Assembly: GCA_002746935.1 (NCBI GenBank)
Contig: PDRW01000023.1
Coordinates: 50,141 to 114,140 of the forward strand
Direction: 5' to 3'
From: Rhodobacterales bacterium
GTDB lineage: Bacteria > Pseudomonadota > Alphaproteobacteria > Rhodobacterales > Rhodobacteraceae
DNA: 64,000 nt
Numbering within the stretch: the stretch's first letter is position 1; each line of letters begins with the position of its first letter. Both the position numbers and the translations under genes were made by a program. A model generated the notes under the pieces. The model saw nothing but the letters and a program-made list of their open reading frames with translations, ran no database searches and was not told where the DNA came from. Below are positions 1 to 8,611 of this stretch, one piece after another.

Positions 1-213
1 GCCGAGATATTTTTCGTCGCCGCCGAGGTTTCCGGCGGTCTCGCTGCCGGTACCGGTCACCGCGGCGAGCACGTCGCCTTCGCCTTCCATGTTGGCGATG
101 ATCTGTTCGATCGGCCCGCCGGGGACGAACTGGATCAGGGCGAAATTCACCACCATCATCCCGACCAGCGTCGGGATGACGAGCAACAACCGCCGGAAAA
201 TATAGGCGCCCAT
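1..213 (-). CDS. yejB: YejB-type peptide/microcin C ABC transporter permease (N-terminal fragment)
   Basis: Only the first 71 codons lie in the window; the gene runs off the left edge on the minus strand. The start codon is the ATG whose complement is at 211-213. The N-terminus MGAYIFRRLLLVIPTLVG is the amphipathic/first membrane segment of binding-protein-dependent permeases. The following FVPGGPIEQ is typical of the YejB/DppB class, which forms the inner-membrane channel of oligopeptide/microcin C-type importers. It lies 34 bp downstream of a YejA-type binding-protein gene on the same strand, so the two are almost certainly co-transcribed. Family assignment rests on the N-terminus and the neighbour only. 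Confidence 0.8.
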   Translation of the reverse strand, partial: MGAYIFRRLLLVIPTLVGMMVVNFALIQFVPGGPIEQIIANMEGEGDVLAAVTGTGSETAGNLGGDEKYLG

Positions 214-247
214 TCTGATCTCGCTCGATGGCCTCGCCCCGCGCCGC

Positions 248-2125
248 TCAGCGCAATGCGCCGGCCGCTTTCAGGGCCTCGTGTTTTTCGGCGTTGTACC
301 ACCAGAAGGCCAGTTCGCCCAGCGCATAGGGCGGGATTTCTGCCGGATGCTCATAGAAGTCGTAATAGGCGACCGTGTGCTTGTTCTTGAACCATTGCGG
401 GATGGTGAAGCGCAAGCTCAGCAGAACCCGGTCGAGCGCATGGGTGGCGGTGGTGAGGTCGTCGAGGCTCCGGGCCGCGACCACCGCGGGGATCAGCCGG
501 TCGACCGCCTCGTTTCTCAGCCGCATCAGGTTGCGCGAACTGTCGTCGGCGGTCTTGGAATGGAACCATTGCTCGAGCCCGATGCCGGGTTCGTTGCTCA
601 TCCGGATCGAGTGGCCGACGATGTCGAAATCGCCCGAACGGCGGCGCTCGACGAATTGCGAATTGTCGACCCGTTCGAGCTTCGCGCTGATGCCGAGACG
701 GGTCATGTTTTCGATGATCGGATTGATGATCCGGTCGAACAGCGGGTCATAGGTGAGAAACACCGCTTCCAGCACGTCGCCGTCCTTCCTGCGCAGCCCG
801 TCGGCGCCGACCTCCCATCCCGCCTCGTCGAGCAGCTTGCCGGCGGCGCGGTAGGCGCGGCGCGAGGGGCGGTTCTGGGCCGCGTCATTCGCCGGCGGGG
901 CGACCACCGGGTCGGTGAGGATGCTCTCGGGCAGAAGCCCGTCGGCCACCAGCGGTTTCAGCAGCGCCACTTCGGCTTCGGAGGGCGTGCCGGTGGCGGC
1001 CAGCTCCGATCCCGGCCAGAAGCTTTCAACCCGCGCATAGAGCCCGTAGAACAGCGACTGGTTCGACCATTCGAAGTTGAACATCATCGCCAGCGCCTCG
1101 CGCACCCGCGGGTCGTCCCAGGTGGGGTCGTCGAGGTTGAACACGAAGCTCTGCGCGATGCCGACATTGCCGTCGGGCAGTTCTTCGAGCTTCACCCAGC
1201 CCTTGTCGACGGCCGGGAAATCATAGGAGGTGGCCCAGTCCTTCGAGCTGTTCTCGCTGCGGAAGGTGTATTCCCCCGCCTTGAACCCTTCGAAAGCGGC
1301 GGTCGGGTCGCCGAAATACTCCACCCGGATGGTCTCGAAATTGTTCTGGCCGATGCTGAACGGATGCTTGGCCCCCCAATAGGCGGGGTTGTAGCGGTAG
1401 ACCACGCGGGCGTTGGTCTCGGCATGGTCGAGCACGTAAGGCCCGGTCGACATGAGGGGCGCGTCGGAGGCTTCGTCGAGCCGCGTGCCGGTTTTCTCGA
1501 ACCAGGCTTTGGAAAACACCGTGGTGCCGCCGGCAAAGCCGATCCGCTCGCGGATTGGCGCGTTTTCGGTGAAGGTGAAGGTGATGGTGTGGTCGTCCAC
1601 CACCTCGACATTCTCGATGAAACCTTCGACGATCGCGCGATATTCGGCGATGCCCTGGGTCAGAAACAGGTTGAACGAAAACGCCACGTCTTCGGCGGTC
1701 ATTGGCGTACCATCGGCGAAGGTGACGTCGTCGCGCAGGGTGAAGGTCACCCATTTGAGGTCGTCGGGGTATTCCATCGTGGTGCAGAGAAAGCAGTAGA
1801 GCCCGTGGGCATCGTCGGCGGTGGAGGTGAGCAGGCTTTCGGACCCGATGGTGGTGAGTGCGGCCACCACACCGTCGCGGGCATAGAGGTTGAAACTGTC
1901 AAACGTGCCCATGGCGGACATGGAGAACTCGCCGCCCCTGGGGGCGTCGGGGTTCACATAGTCGAGATGCGCCATGTCGGGCCCGTATTTCACCTCTCCG
2001 AAATTGGAATAGGCGTGGGTGACGGTGGTGCCTTCGGCCATGGCGAAGGAGGCCATGGCGGCGGTTGCGACGAGCGCGAGCGCGGCACAGGTCAGGCGGG
2101 ACAGGTGGGGCGGGGGGGTGAACAT
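248..2125 (-). CDS. yejA: YejA-type extracellular solute-binding protein (SBP family 5)
   Basis: 625 aa, the usual length for the YejA branch of family-5 periplasmic binding proteins, which deliver peptides or microcin C-like compounds to the YejBEF ABC importer. An N-terminal Sec signal peptide (about residues 1-30, hydrophobic core then AMA before the mature EGTT) sends it to the periplasm. Family-5 hallmarks are visible: HAYSNFGEVKYG at the mature N-terminus, the early FTLRDDVTFADGTPMTAEDV segment, STGPYVL, and the mid-protein EALAMMFNFEW. It lies immediately upstream of the permease gene at the window edge. Ligand specificity cannot be read from the sequence. Confidence 0.9.
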   Translation of the reverse strand: MFTPPPHLSRLTCAALALVATAAMASFAMAEGTTVTHAYSNFGEVKYGPDMAHLDYVNPDAPRGGEFSMSAMGTFDSFNLYARDGVVAALTTIGSESLLTSTADDAHGLYCFLCTTMEYPDDLKWVTFTLRDDVTFADGTPMTAEDVAFSFNLFLTQGIAEYRAIVEGFIENVEVVDDHTITFTFTENAPIRERIGFAGGTTVFSKAWFEKTGTRLDEASDAPLMSTGPYVLDHAETNARVVYRYNPAYWGAKHPFSIGQNNFETIRVEYFGDPTAAFEGFKAGEYTFRSENSSKDWATSYDFPAVDKGWVKLEELPDGNVGIAQSFVFNLDDPTWDDPRVREALAMMFNFEWSNQSLFYGLYARVESFWPGSELAATGTPSEAEVALLKPLVADGLLPESILTDPVVAPPANDAAQNRPSRRAYRAAGKLLDEAGWEVGADGLRRKDGDVLEAVFLTYDPLFDRIINPIIENMTRLGISAKLERVDNSQFVERRRSGDFDIVGHSIRMSNEPGIGLEQWFHSKTADDSSRNLMRLRNEAVDRLIPAVVAARSLDDLTTATHALDRVLLSLRFTIPQWFKNKHTVAYYDFYEHPAEIPPYALGELAFWWYNAEKHEALKAAGALR

Positions 2126-2240
2126 CGGGCGCTACCTTTTCGTGCGGGCATGGGGCGTTTGGCACAGGCTAAAGCGGCGTGGGGGCAGCCCGCAAGGCGC
2201 GAATGCGTGAGGCCCCCGTGAAGGCCCCCGCGAGCACATG

Positions 2241-2271
2241 AAAAAGGCCGCCCCGGTTGCCCGGCACGGCC
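2241..2271 (-). terminator. Rho-independent terminator of the cytochrome c gene
   Basis: Read on the minus strand, an 11-base arm (2271-2261) pairs with 2256-2246 around a four-base GCAA loop, with one wobble and one mismatch. A run of five T follows (complement of the A run at 2241-2245). It lies 25 bp past the cytochrome c stop codon, as expected for an intrinsic terminator separating that gene from the yejA operon. Confidence 0.75.
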
Positions 2272-2295
2272 CTGAACCCTGATATGCAGGCCGGA

Positions 2296-2940
2296 TCAGC
2301 CGCCGATGGTCGCCAGGTAGGCGATCAGATTGGCGCGGTCTTCGGCCTTCTTGGTCTTGGTGTTCATCTTGGAACTGCCGGCATAGGCCTTCGGGTTTTC
2401 CAGCCAGATATTGAGCTCTTCCGGCGTCCAGGTGCCGCCGTTGCCGGCAATATCAGCGGAATACTTGAAGCCTTCGGCAGTGCCGATCGGGCGGCCGACG
2501 ACGCCGTAGAGCGACGGCCCGGTGCCGTTCACGCCCTGTTCGAGGCTGTGGCAGGCCTTGCACTTCTTGAACGCCTTCTCCCCCTTGGCGGGGTCGGCGG
2601 CGGCATAGAGGGCGGCGAAGGCATCATCGGCGGGCGCTTCGGCCGCGGCGGGCTCGGCCGGGGCTTCTGCGGCTTCCGTTGCCGCAGCGGGTTCGGTCGC
2701 TTCGGATTCGGCCGGGGCGTCTGCGGCTTCTGCCGGCGCAGGTTCGGCGCTTTCCTCCTCGGCCACGGCGATCACGAAACCGCGGACCGGCGCCGGGGCA
2801 GGTTCGGCACCTTCGGCGGCGGCCGGGTTCTCACCGCCGACCTGGTACATCGTGCCGGCCACCCAGTAAAGGAGCAGCAGCACGACCAGCGCCGCGACGG
2901 CAGAGACGCCGAACTTGATCCAGTTGGTTATTTTGAACAT
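2296..2940 (-). CDS. Membrane-tethered c-type cytochrome (CycM/cytochrome c-y class)
   Basis: 214 aa from the ATG complementary to 2938-2940 (MFKITNWIKF); a longer frame upstream has no family support. Residues about 9-28 form one uncleaved membrane anchor. A roughly 80-residue Ala/Pro/Glu-rich linker follows, then a class I cytochrome c domain with one CKACH haem site and a distal Met in SSKMNTK. This architecture matches membrane-anchored cytochromes c-552/c-y, which carry electrons from the bc1 complex to terminal oxidases, so the ccoNOQP oxidase encoded later in the window is a plausible partner. The gene is divergent from prephenate dehydratase and has its own terminator downstream. Confidence 0.85.
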   Translation of the reverse strand: MFKITNWIKFGVSAVAALVVLLLLYWVAGTMYQVGGENPAAAEGAEPAPAPVRGFVIAVAEEESAEPAPAEAADAPAESEATEPAAATEAAEAPAEPAAAEAPADDAFAALYAAADPAKGEKAFKKCKACHSLEQGVNGTGPSLYGVVGRPIGTAEGFKYSADIAGNGGTWTPEELNIWLENPKAYAGSSKMNTKTKKAEDRANLIAYLATIGG

Positions 2941-3053
2941 GTCGCGGTCCTCGGATTCCTGGGTGCGCGTTATCTTTCTTCCATAGATACCGTTCAAGCG
3001 ATATGAGCGCAACGGATGGCCGCGCGCGCGGCAAAGAAAAAGGAGCCGATGCC

Positions 3054-3914
3054 ATGGCGGGCAAGATCGCGTTTCAGGGAGAACCCGGGGCCTATTCGCA
3101 TGAGGCCTGTGCGATGGCGCGCCCGGATCACGAGGTGTTGCCCTGCCACACCTTCGAAGACGTGATCGAAGCGGTGCGCACGGGCGCGGCGGAACTGGCG
3201 ATGCTGCCGGTGGAGAACTCGACCTATGGCCGGGTGGCCGACATTCACCGGCTGCTGCCGGAATCGGGGCTGCACATTCTTGAGGAGGCGTTCCTTCGGG
3301 TGCGGATCAGCCTGATGGGCGTGCCGGGCACGTCGCTCGACGACATCCGCGACGTGCGCGCGCATCTGGTGCTGCTGCCGCAATCGGCGAATTTCCTCCG
3401 TGCGCTCGGGATCCGCAGCCATGCCGCCGCCGACAGCGCCGGTGCCGCCGCCGCGCTGGCGAGGGCGAAGACGCCGGGCGAGGGGGTGCTGGCCTCGGAA
3501 CTGGCCGCCGAGATCCACGGGCTCGACATTCTCGCCCGCGACATCGAGGACCACGGCCACAACACCACCCGTTTCGTCATCATGGGCCGCGACATCGACC
3601 TGACCCGGCGCGGCGAAGACGGGATGATGACCACCTTCGTCTTCGAGGTGCGCAACATCCCCGCCGCGCTCTACAAGGCGATGGGCGGCTTTGCCACCAA
3701 CGGCGTCAACATGACCAAGCTCGAAAGCTACATGATCGACGGCTCCTTTACCGCGACCCGCTTCTATGCCGATATCGAGGGCCATCCGGATGACCCGCCG
3801 GTGGCGCGCGCGCTCGAGGAGCTGGAGTATTTCACCAACAATCTCGACATTCTCGGCGTCTACCCGGCGGATGCGCGCCGCCACAGACAGCTCGCGGCTG
3901 CGGCGGGGGGCTGA
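3054..3914 (+). CDS. pheA: Prephenate dehydratase
   Basis: 286 aa. Converts prephenate to phenylpyruvate in phenylalanine synthesis. The ATG at 3054 is preferred because AGGAG lies at 3041-3045 and the conserved family start (KIAFQGEPGAYSHEA) follows directly; an in-frame ATG at 3003 would add an unsupported tail. The catalytic PDT domain covers about residues 1-185, with the conserved PVENSTYGRV and the TRF signature within NTTRFVIMG. A C-terminal ACT domain (about 195-275) carries KLESYM, equivalent to the ESRP Phe-binding motif, so feedback inhibition by phenylalanine is expected. There is no chorismate mutase domain, so it is the monofunctional form. Confidence 0.93.
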   Translation: MAGKIAFQGEPGAYSHEACAMARPDHEVLPCHTFEDVIEAVRTGAAELAMLPVENSTYGRVADIHRLLPESGLHILEEAFLRVRISLMGVPGTSLDDIRDVRAHLVLLPQSANFLRALGIRSHAAADSAGAAAALARAKTPGEGVLASELAAEIHGLDILARDIEDHGHNTTRFVIMGRDIDLTRRGEDGMMTTFVFEVRNIPAALYKAMGGFATNGVNMTKLESYMIDGSFTATRFYADIEGHPDDPPVARALEELEYFTNNLDILGVYPADARRHRQLAAAAGG

Positions 3915-3985
3915 GGCCGGGGCGGTCTGGCTGCTTTGGCTTTGGCTTGTAACGCCCTGATTTCCAACCACAAGGCGGACGAAAA

Positions 3986-4492
3986 TCACACCCCTGTCTG
4001 GTCCTTCCCGAGATCCGCCGCCAGCCGGAAGCCGATCCGGTTGGGCGGGTCTTCCGAGGCGTCTTCGCGCGGCAGGGCGCGCAGCATCACGTTGAGCTGG
4101 CTGACATGCTGGATCAGTTGGGTCTTCACCCCGTTACCGTCAGTGCCGTAGAAGGTGACGATATCGGGGTCGAAAAACCCGATCCCCGCGATCTTGAGCA
4201 CCCCGACCTCGCCGCCGGTGAACCCCATGGCCACTTCCTGCGAATTGTCGAGGGTCTCCTCGAAATTCTGGATGTAGAGGATCAGCCGTTGATAGGCCCA
4301 TTCGGCGGGGCTTTTCTCTTCGATCGGGCGCTCCGATACCGCCTCGGGCAGCGGTTTCTGCTCGGCGGTCAGGGGGGCGTCTTCGGCGCATTGGGCCACA
4401 TTGGCGGGCGGGTTCTTGCCCGGGTGGGCTTTGGTTTTTGCCTTGGCTTTTGCCCCGTCCTTCGCGCTGTTTTCTGCCGATTTCGATGCCAT
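3986..4492 (-). CDS. Conserved hypothetical protein (DUF6173-like)
   Basis: 168 aa. The first ~60 residues are a Lys/Ala-rich low-complexity tail, probably disordered. The rest is a compact domain beginning EWAYQRLILYIQNFEETLD and continuing with EVAMGFTGGEVGVLKIAGIG and FDPDIVTFYG. No signal peptide or membrane segment. The folded part resembles small alphaproteobacterial proteins of the DUF6173 type as I remember them; function is unknown. It is convergent with pheA and 33 bp downstream of the MBL-fold hydrolase on the same strand, so it may be the last gene of that operon. Confidence 0.65.
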   Translation of the reverse strand: MASKSAENSAKDGAKAKAKTKAHPGKNPPANVAQCAEDAPLTAEQKPLPEAVSERPIEEKSPAEWAYQRLILYIQNFEETLDNSQEVAMGFTGGEVGVLKIAGIGFFDPDIVTFYGTDGNGVKTQLIQHVSQLNVMLRALPREDASEDPPNRIGFRLAADLGKDQTGV

Positions 4493-4525
4493 CTTCGCCC
4501 CTTTCAGGCCCTTCTCACGCCCCTC

Positions 4526-5563
4526 TCACACCGGTGTCGCGCGCCAGAGATAGGCGCCGTCGCCGCGCCGCTCCCGGGTCACGAGGCCGGCGTGATACAG
4601 GTGATTGAGGTGCCCCATCGCCTCCACCAGCGCAAGGCCGTATTCGCCTTCGCCGATCCGCCGGCCGTAGAGCGCGGGGAAGCACTCCGCCGCCGTATGT
4701 GGCGCGGCGAGAAAGTCCTTCAGCCGCGCGAGCGCGCCGTGGTGGTTGTCGATGAGCTGCCGCATCCGCAGCGGCAGCCCGGTGAACGGCAGCTTGTGCC
4801 CCGGCAGCACGAGGTGTCGGTCGTCGGCAAAGGCGGAGAGGCGTTCGCAGCTTTCCAGCCATTCGCCCACCGGATCGGCCTCGGGCTCGGTGGCATAGAC
4901 CCCGAGGTTGGGGCTGATCGTGGCGAGCATCTGATCGCCGCCGATCACCAGATCACAATCGCGGCTCCAAAGCGTGGCGTGTTCCGGCGCATGGCCGTTG
5001 CCGATGCGCACGTCCCAGATCCGGCCGCCGAATCGCAGCACCGAGCCCTCTTTGATCCGGCGGAAGCCGAGCGGCATGTCGGCGACGATATCGGCATAGT
5101 TGAACGGGCGTTCGGCCTTGCGCGCCTCGTAGATGCCGGCCTCCATCCCCGCCGAGCGCCAATAGGCGAGGGTCTCGTCCACCGGCACCATCTGCTCGTC
5201 GAGCCGCAGCATCCGGGCGAACAGCCAGGCGGTGCGGGTGGTGACCAGCTCGGCGCCATGGACCTTCTGAAACCACCCGGCGAGGCCCACATGGTCGGGG
5301 TGGTGGTGGGTGACGATCACCCGCGCCACCGGATGCCCGCCCATCGGCCCGGCGAGCAACCGCGTCCAGATCGCGCGGCTGCGCCGGGTGTCGAAGCCGG
5401 TATCGACGATGGTCCAGCCGGCGTCGTCACGGAAGGCGAAGACGTTCACATGGTCGAGCGCCATCGGCAGCGGCAGACGCATCCACAGCACGCCCGGGGC
5501 GATGTCCACCGCCTCGCCCTCGCCGGGCGGCGCCTCGAACGGGAAGCGGAGCGCCGGCGTCAC
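4526..5563 (-). CDS. MBL-fold metallo-hydrolase
   Basis: 345 aa with a GTG start that overlaps the stop of the upstream acyl-CoA dehydrogenase gene by four bases (GTGA), indicating translational coupling. The metallo-beta-lactamase fold is shown by THHHPDH at about residues 85-91 (binuclear zinc site), preceded by TIVDTGFD and followed by GNGHAPEH. A C-terminal extension contains a winged-helix-like segment, as in LACTB2-like hydrolases. These enzymes hydrolyse thioesters, phosphodiesters or lactones. Coupling to an acyl-CoA dehydrogenase suggests a thioester substrate, but the sequence does not prove it. Confidence 0.88.
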   Translation of the reverse strand: MTPALRFPFEAPPGEGEAVDIAPGVLWMRLPLPMALDHVNVFAFRDDAGWTIVDTGFDTRRSRAIWTRLLAGPMGGHPVARVIVTHHHPDHVGLAGWFQKVHGAELVTTRTAWLFARMLRLDEQMVPVDETLAYWRSAGMEAGIYEARKAERPFNYADIVADMPLGFRRIKEGSVLRFGGRIWDVRIGNGHAPEHATLWSRDCDLVIGGDQMLATISPNLGVYATEPEADPVGEWLESCERLSAFADDRHLVLPGHKLPFTGLPLRMRQLIDNHHGALARLKDFLAAPHTAAECFPALYGRRIGEGEYGLALVEAMGHLNHLYHAGLVTRERRGDGAYLWRATPV

Positions 5564-7272
5564 CGGCCGAGGTCTTCGGCCGAAATCGCGTAGAGCCCGG
5601 CGGCGCCGGCGCAGGCCTGGGCGCAGAGCCCGCCGGTCTCGGGCAGCAGGCGTTCGACATAGAACCGCGCCAGCGCCGTACGCGGCCCGTCGCCGCCTTC
5701 ATGTACCGCGGCCCTCAGATGGCAGAAGGCCCCGGTCACCCGGGCGGCGGCGGCAAGGAAGGGCACCGCCCCGGCAAACCGTTCCTCCAGCTCCTGCGCC
5801 ACCAGCCAGTCGACCGTGTCGCGCAGGCATTCGGCCGCCTCCCAGCATTTGTCGGCGAGGTCGGGCAGCACCGCGCGGGCCTGCTCGGCCTCCTTCTCGC
5901 CCTCGTCGAACAGCCGGTAGACCTCTTCGCCGCCATCCATCAGCTTGCGGCCCACGAGGTCCATGGCCTGAATGCCGTTGGTGCCCTCGTAGATCGATGT
6001 CACCCGGACGTCGCGCAGGAATTGCGCCGCCCCGGTCTCCTCGATGAAGCCCATGCCGCCATGCACCTGAATGCCGAGATTGGCCACCTTGATGCCGACC
6101 TCGGTGCCCCAGGCCTTGGCCAGCGGCGTCAGCAGCGCGGCGCGCGCGGCCCAGTCGGCATCGCCGGTGGCGGTCTGCATGTCGATCGCCGTGGCGCAGG
6201 ACAGCGCGATCGACCGTGCCGCGAAGATCTCCGCTTTCATCTCGAGCAGCATCCGGCGCACATCGGCATGATCGACGATGGTGCCCGGCCCCGCGACCGG
6301 GGTGCGGCCCTGTTTGCGCTCCATGGCGAAGGCATGGGCGTGCTGCAACGCCGCTTCGGCGACGCCGATGCCCTCCATGCCCACCTGCACCCGGGCGTTG
6401 TTCATCATGGTGAACATCGCCGCCATGCCGCGGTTCTCCTCGCCCACCAGCCAGCCGGTCGCGCCTTCGAAACCCATCACGCAGGTGGGGCTGCCGTGGA
6501 GCCCGAGCTTGTGTTCGAGGCTCACCACCTTGAGGCTGTTGGCCTCGCCGGGCTCGCCCTCTGCGTCGGGGATGAATTTCGGCACCATGAACAGGCTGAT
6601 GCCGCGCGTGCCCGCGGGCGCGTCGAGCAGGCGGGCGAGCACGAGGTGGCAGACATTGCCGCCGAAATCGTGGTCGCCCCAGGAGATGAAGATCTTCTGC
6701 CCGGTGACCGCATAGGTGCCGTCGCCGTTGGGCACTGCCTTCGTGGCCAGCGCGCCGACGTCGGACCCCGCCTGCGGCTCGGTGAGATTCATCGTGCCGG
6801 TCCATTCGCCGGAGACGAGCCGGGGCAGGTAAAGCGCCTTCATCTCGTCGGAGGCATGGGCCTCCAGCGCCTCGATCTGGCCCTGGGTCAGCATCGGGCT
6901 CAGCGACAGCGCGACATTGGCGCCCGACATCATGTCGTTGACCGCCGCGGCGAGGGTGAACGGCAGGCCCATGCCGCCATGCTCCGGGTCGGCCGCCATG
7001 CCCACCCAGCCGCCTTCGGCGATCTGCCGGTAGGCGTCGCGGAACCCGGGCGAGGTCCGCAGCGTGCCGCCCTCCAGCACCGGGCCTTGCATGTCACCGG
7101 CCCGGTTTGCCGGCGCCAGCACGCCGTCGCAGAGCTTGGCGGCTTCGGAGAGGATCGCCTCGACCGTCTCGGGTGTGGCATCGGCAAAGCGTTCGGTGGC
7201 GGCAACCTCCGGGAAATGCACCACATGGTTGAGAATGAACCGGAGTTCTTCGGCGGGGGCGCGGTAGGGCAT
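5560..7272 (-). CDS. Acyl-CoA dehydrogenase (long, C-terminal-extended class)
   Basis: 570 aa, the size of acyl-CoA dehydrogenases carrying an N-terminal extension and an extra C-terminal helical domain. The FAD-dependent core includes MNLTEPQAGSDVG (FAD/substrate loop), the following ISWGDHD segment, and the catalytic glutamate in YEGTNGIQAMDLVGRK. It introduces the alpha-beta double bond into acyl-CoA esters in beta-oxidation or a related route. The start is the ATG complementary to 7270-7272. It is translationally coupled to the MBL-fold hydrolase and divergent from the Sua5 gene, with a 116-bp intergenic promoter region. Confidence 0.9.
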   Translation of the reverse strand: MPYRAPAEELRFILNHVVHFPEVAATERFADATPETVEAILSEAAKLCDGVLAPANRAGDMQGPVLEGGTLRTSPGFRDAYRQIAEGGWVGMAADPEHGGMGLPFTLAAAVNDMMSGANVALSLSPMLTQGQIEALEAHASDEMKALYLPRLVSGEWTGTMNLTEPQAGSDVGALATKAVPNGDGTYAVTGQKIFISWGDHDFGGNVCHLVLARLLDAPAGTRGISLFMVPKFIPDAEGEPGEANSLKVVSLEHKLGLHGSPTCVMGFEGATGWLVGEENRGMAAMFTMMNNARVQVGMEGIGVAEAALQHAHAFAMERKQGRTPVAGPGTIVDHADVRRMLLEMKAEIFAARSIALSCATAIDMQTATGDADWAARAALLTPLAKAWGTEVGIKVANLGIQVHGGMGFIEETGAAQFLRDVRVTSIYEGTNGIQAMDLVGRKLMDGGEEVYRLFDEGEKEAEQARAVLPDLADKCWEAAECLRDTVDWLVAQELEERFAGAVPFLAAAARVTGAFCHLRAAVHEGGDGPRTALARFYVERLLPETGGLCAQACAGAAGLYAISAEDLGR

Positions 7273-7388
7273 CGGGTTTCCTCGCAGTCTTCACATCGGG
7301 CAGGTGCCGGTCTAGGACAGCATGGCGCCCCCGGCGCGGCCCGTAAAACGGGCCGTATCACGCCGTATCACAAGGAACCCGCTGCGTC

Positions 7389-8336
7389 ATGACCGAAACC
7401 GCGCGTCTTGCAAACAACCCCGAGGGGATCGCCCGGGCGGGGGCGCTGCTGCGGGCGGGGGCGCTGGTGGCCTTCCCGACCGAGACGGTCTACGGCCTCG
7501 GCGCCGATGCGGGCAACGGCGAGGCGGTCGCGCGGGTGTTCGAGGCCAAGGGACGACCCCGGTTCAACCCGCTGATCGTGCATCTCCCCGATATCGCGGC
7601 CGTCCGGCAGGTGGCGGTGCTGGAGGGCGCGGCGGCGCGGCTCGCGGAGGCCTTCTGGCCCGGCCCGCTGACCCTGGTGCTGCCCCGGCGCGCGGCGGCG
7701 GGGCTGTCGCCGCTGGTCTCGGCGGGGCTCTCCACGGTGGCGGTGCGGGTGCCAGACCATCCGCTGGCCCGGGCGCTGCTGAGCTCGACCGCCCGTCCGG
7801 TCGCCGCCCCCTCGGCCAACCCCTCCGGGCGGGTGTCGCCGAGCGAGGCGGGGCATGTGCTCGCGGGCCTCGGCGGCAGGATCGCCGCGGTGCTCGACGG
7901 CGGACCCTGCAAGGTCGGGGTCGAATCGACCATCCTGGGCTTCGACCCTGCCCCCGTGCTGCTGCGCCCCGGCGGCCTGCCGGTCGAGGCCATCGAAACC
8001 TGCCTCGCCGCGCCGCTCGGCCTGCCCGCCAAAGACGGCCCGGTCTCCGCGCCGGGTCAGCTTTCGTCGCACTACGCCCCCGCCGCGCCGGTACGGCTCA
8101 ACGCCGAAACCGCCACCCAGGGCGAACGCCTGCTCGGCTTCGGACCGGTGCAGGGCGCAGTGCTGAACCTCTCGCCCTCGGGCGACCTCGTCGAAGCCGC
8201 GGCGCGGCTGTTCCACCACCTCCACACGCTTGACGCCGCCGGCACCGCGCCAATTGCCGTCTCGCCGATCCCCGAGCATGGGCTCGGGCGCGCCATCAAC
8301 GACCGTCTGCGCCGCGCCGCGGCCCCGCGGCCTTAA
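7389..8336 (+). CDS. sua5: L-threonylcarbamoyladenylate synthase, Sua5 type
   Basis: 315 aa. Makes threonylcarbamoyl-AMP from threonine, bicarbonate and ATP, the first step of the universal t6A37 tRNA modification. The YrdC domain (about 1-200) shows FPTETVYGLGADA and PSANPSGRVSPS. A linker containing SAPGQLSSHYAPAAPVRL leads to the C-terminal Sua5 domain, so this is the two-domain Sua5 form, not the shorter TsaC. An AAGGA lies upstream of the ATG. It is divergent from the acyl-CoA dehydrogenase. Confidence 0.92.
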   Translation: MTETARLANNPEGIARAGALLRAGALVAFPTETVYGLGADAGNGEAVARVFEAKGRPRFNPLIVHLPDIAAVRQVAVLEGAAARLAEAFWPGPLTLVLPRRAAAGLSPLVSAGLSTVAVRVPDHPLARALLSSTARPVAAPSANPSGRVSPSEAGHVLAGLGGRIAAVLDGGPCKVGVESTILGFDPAPVLLRPGGLPVEAIETCLAAPLGLPAKDGPVSAPGQLSSHYAPAAPVRLNAETATQGERLLGFGPVQGAVLNLSPSGDLVEAAARLFHHLHTLDAAGTAPIAVSPIPEHGLGRAINDRLRRAAAPRP

Positions 8337-8394
8337 GGTCGAATGGCCCCCGCCATCCGACCCGCCGGGGGTTTCACACCCCCGGGCCCCCGTG

Positions 8395-8458
8395 GAGTAT
8401 TTGCACCAGGAAAAGGGACGATTCGAGGTTCTGCCCATTTTTCTTGGTGAAAATACTC
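8395..8458. repeat. Long imperfect palindrome of Rhodobacterales intergenic type
   Basis: 8395-8414 and 8438-8458 are near-perfect reverse complements (about 18 of 20 positions, GAGTATTT...CCAGGAAAA against TTTTTCTTGGTGAAAATACTC), forming a 20-bp stem with a 23-nt loop. It is preceded at about 8360-8392 by a C/G-rich block (GTTTCACACCCCC then GGGCCCCCGTGG). From memory, this composition recurs between genes in many Rhodobacteraceae genomes. It may act as a transcription terminator or as a REP-like element between sua5 and the ABC exporter. Confidence 0.65.
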
Positions 8459-8611
8459 AAATGCGGCGACCGGTCTGGCCGGAAGGGCTGCGGGCGGGGC
8501 CCCGATCGGCGGGCCTTGCCCCGTTGAGGCCGATCATCCGGGTGCCTCGCATCGGGTTTTGCGCTTCTCTGCGCGCTGGCGTAGAAAGCGCGGGTCGAAC
8601 GGGAGAGGGCC

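Noticed and set aside
281-2221. 646-codon plus-strand frame opposite yejA
   Set aside because: Low-complexity Gly/Val/His-rich translation with no family features; yejA is clear on the other strand.
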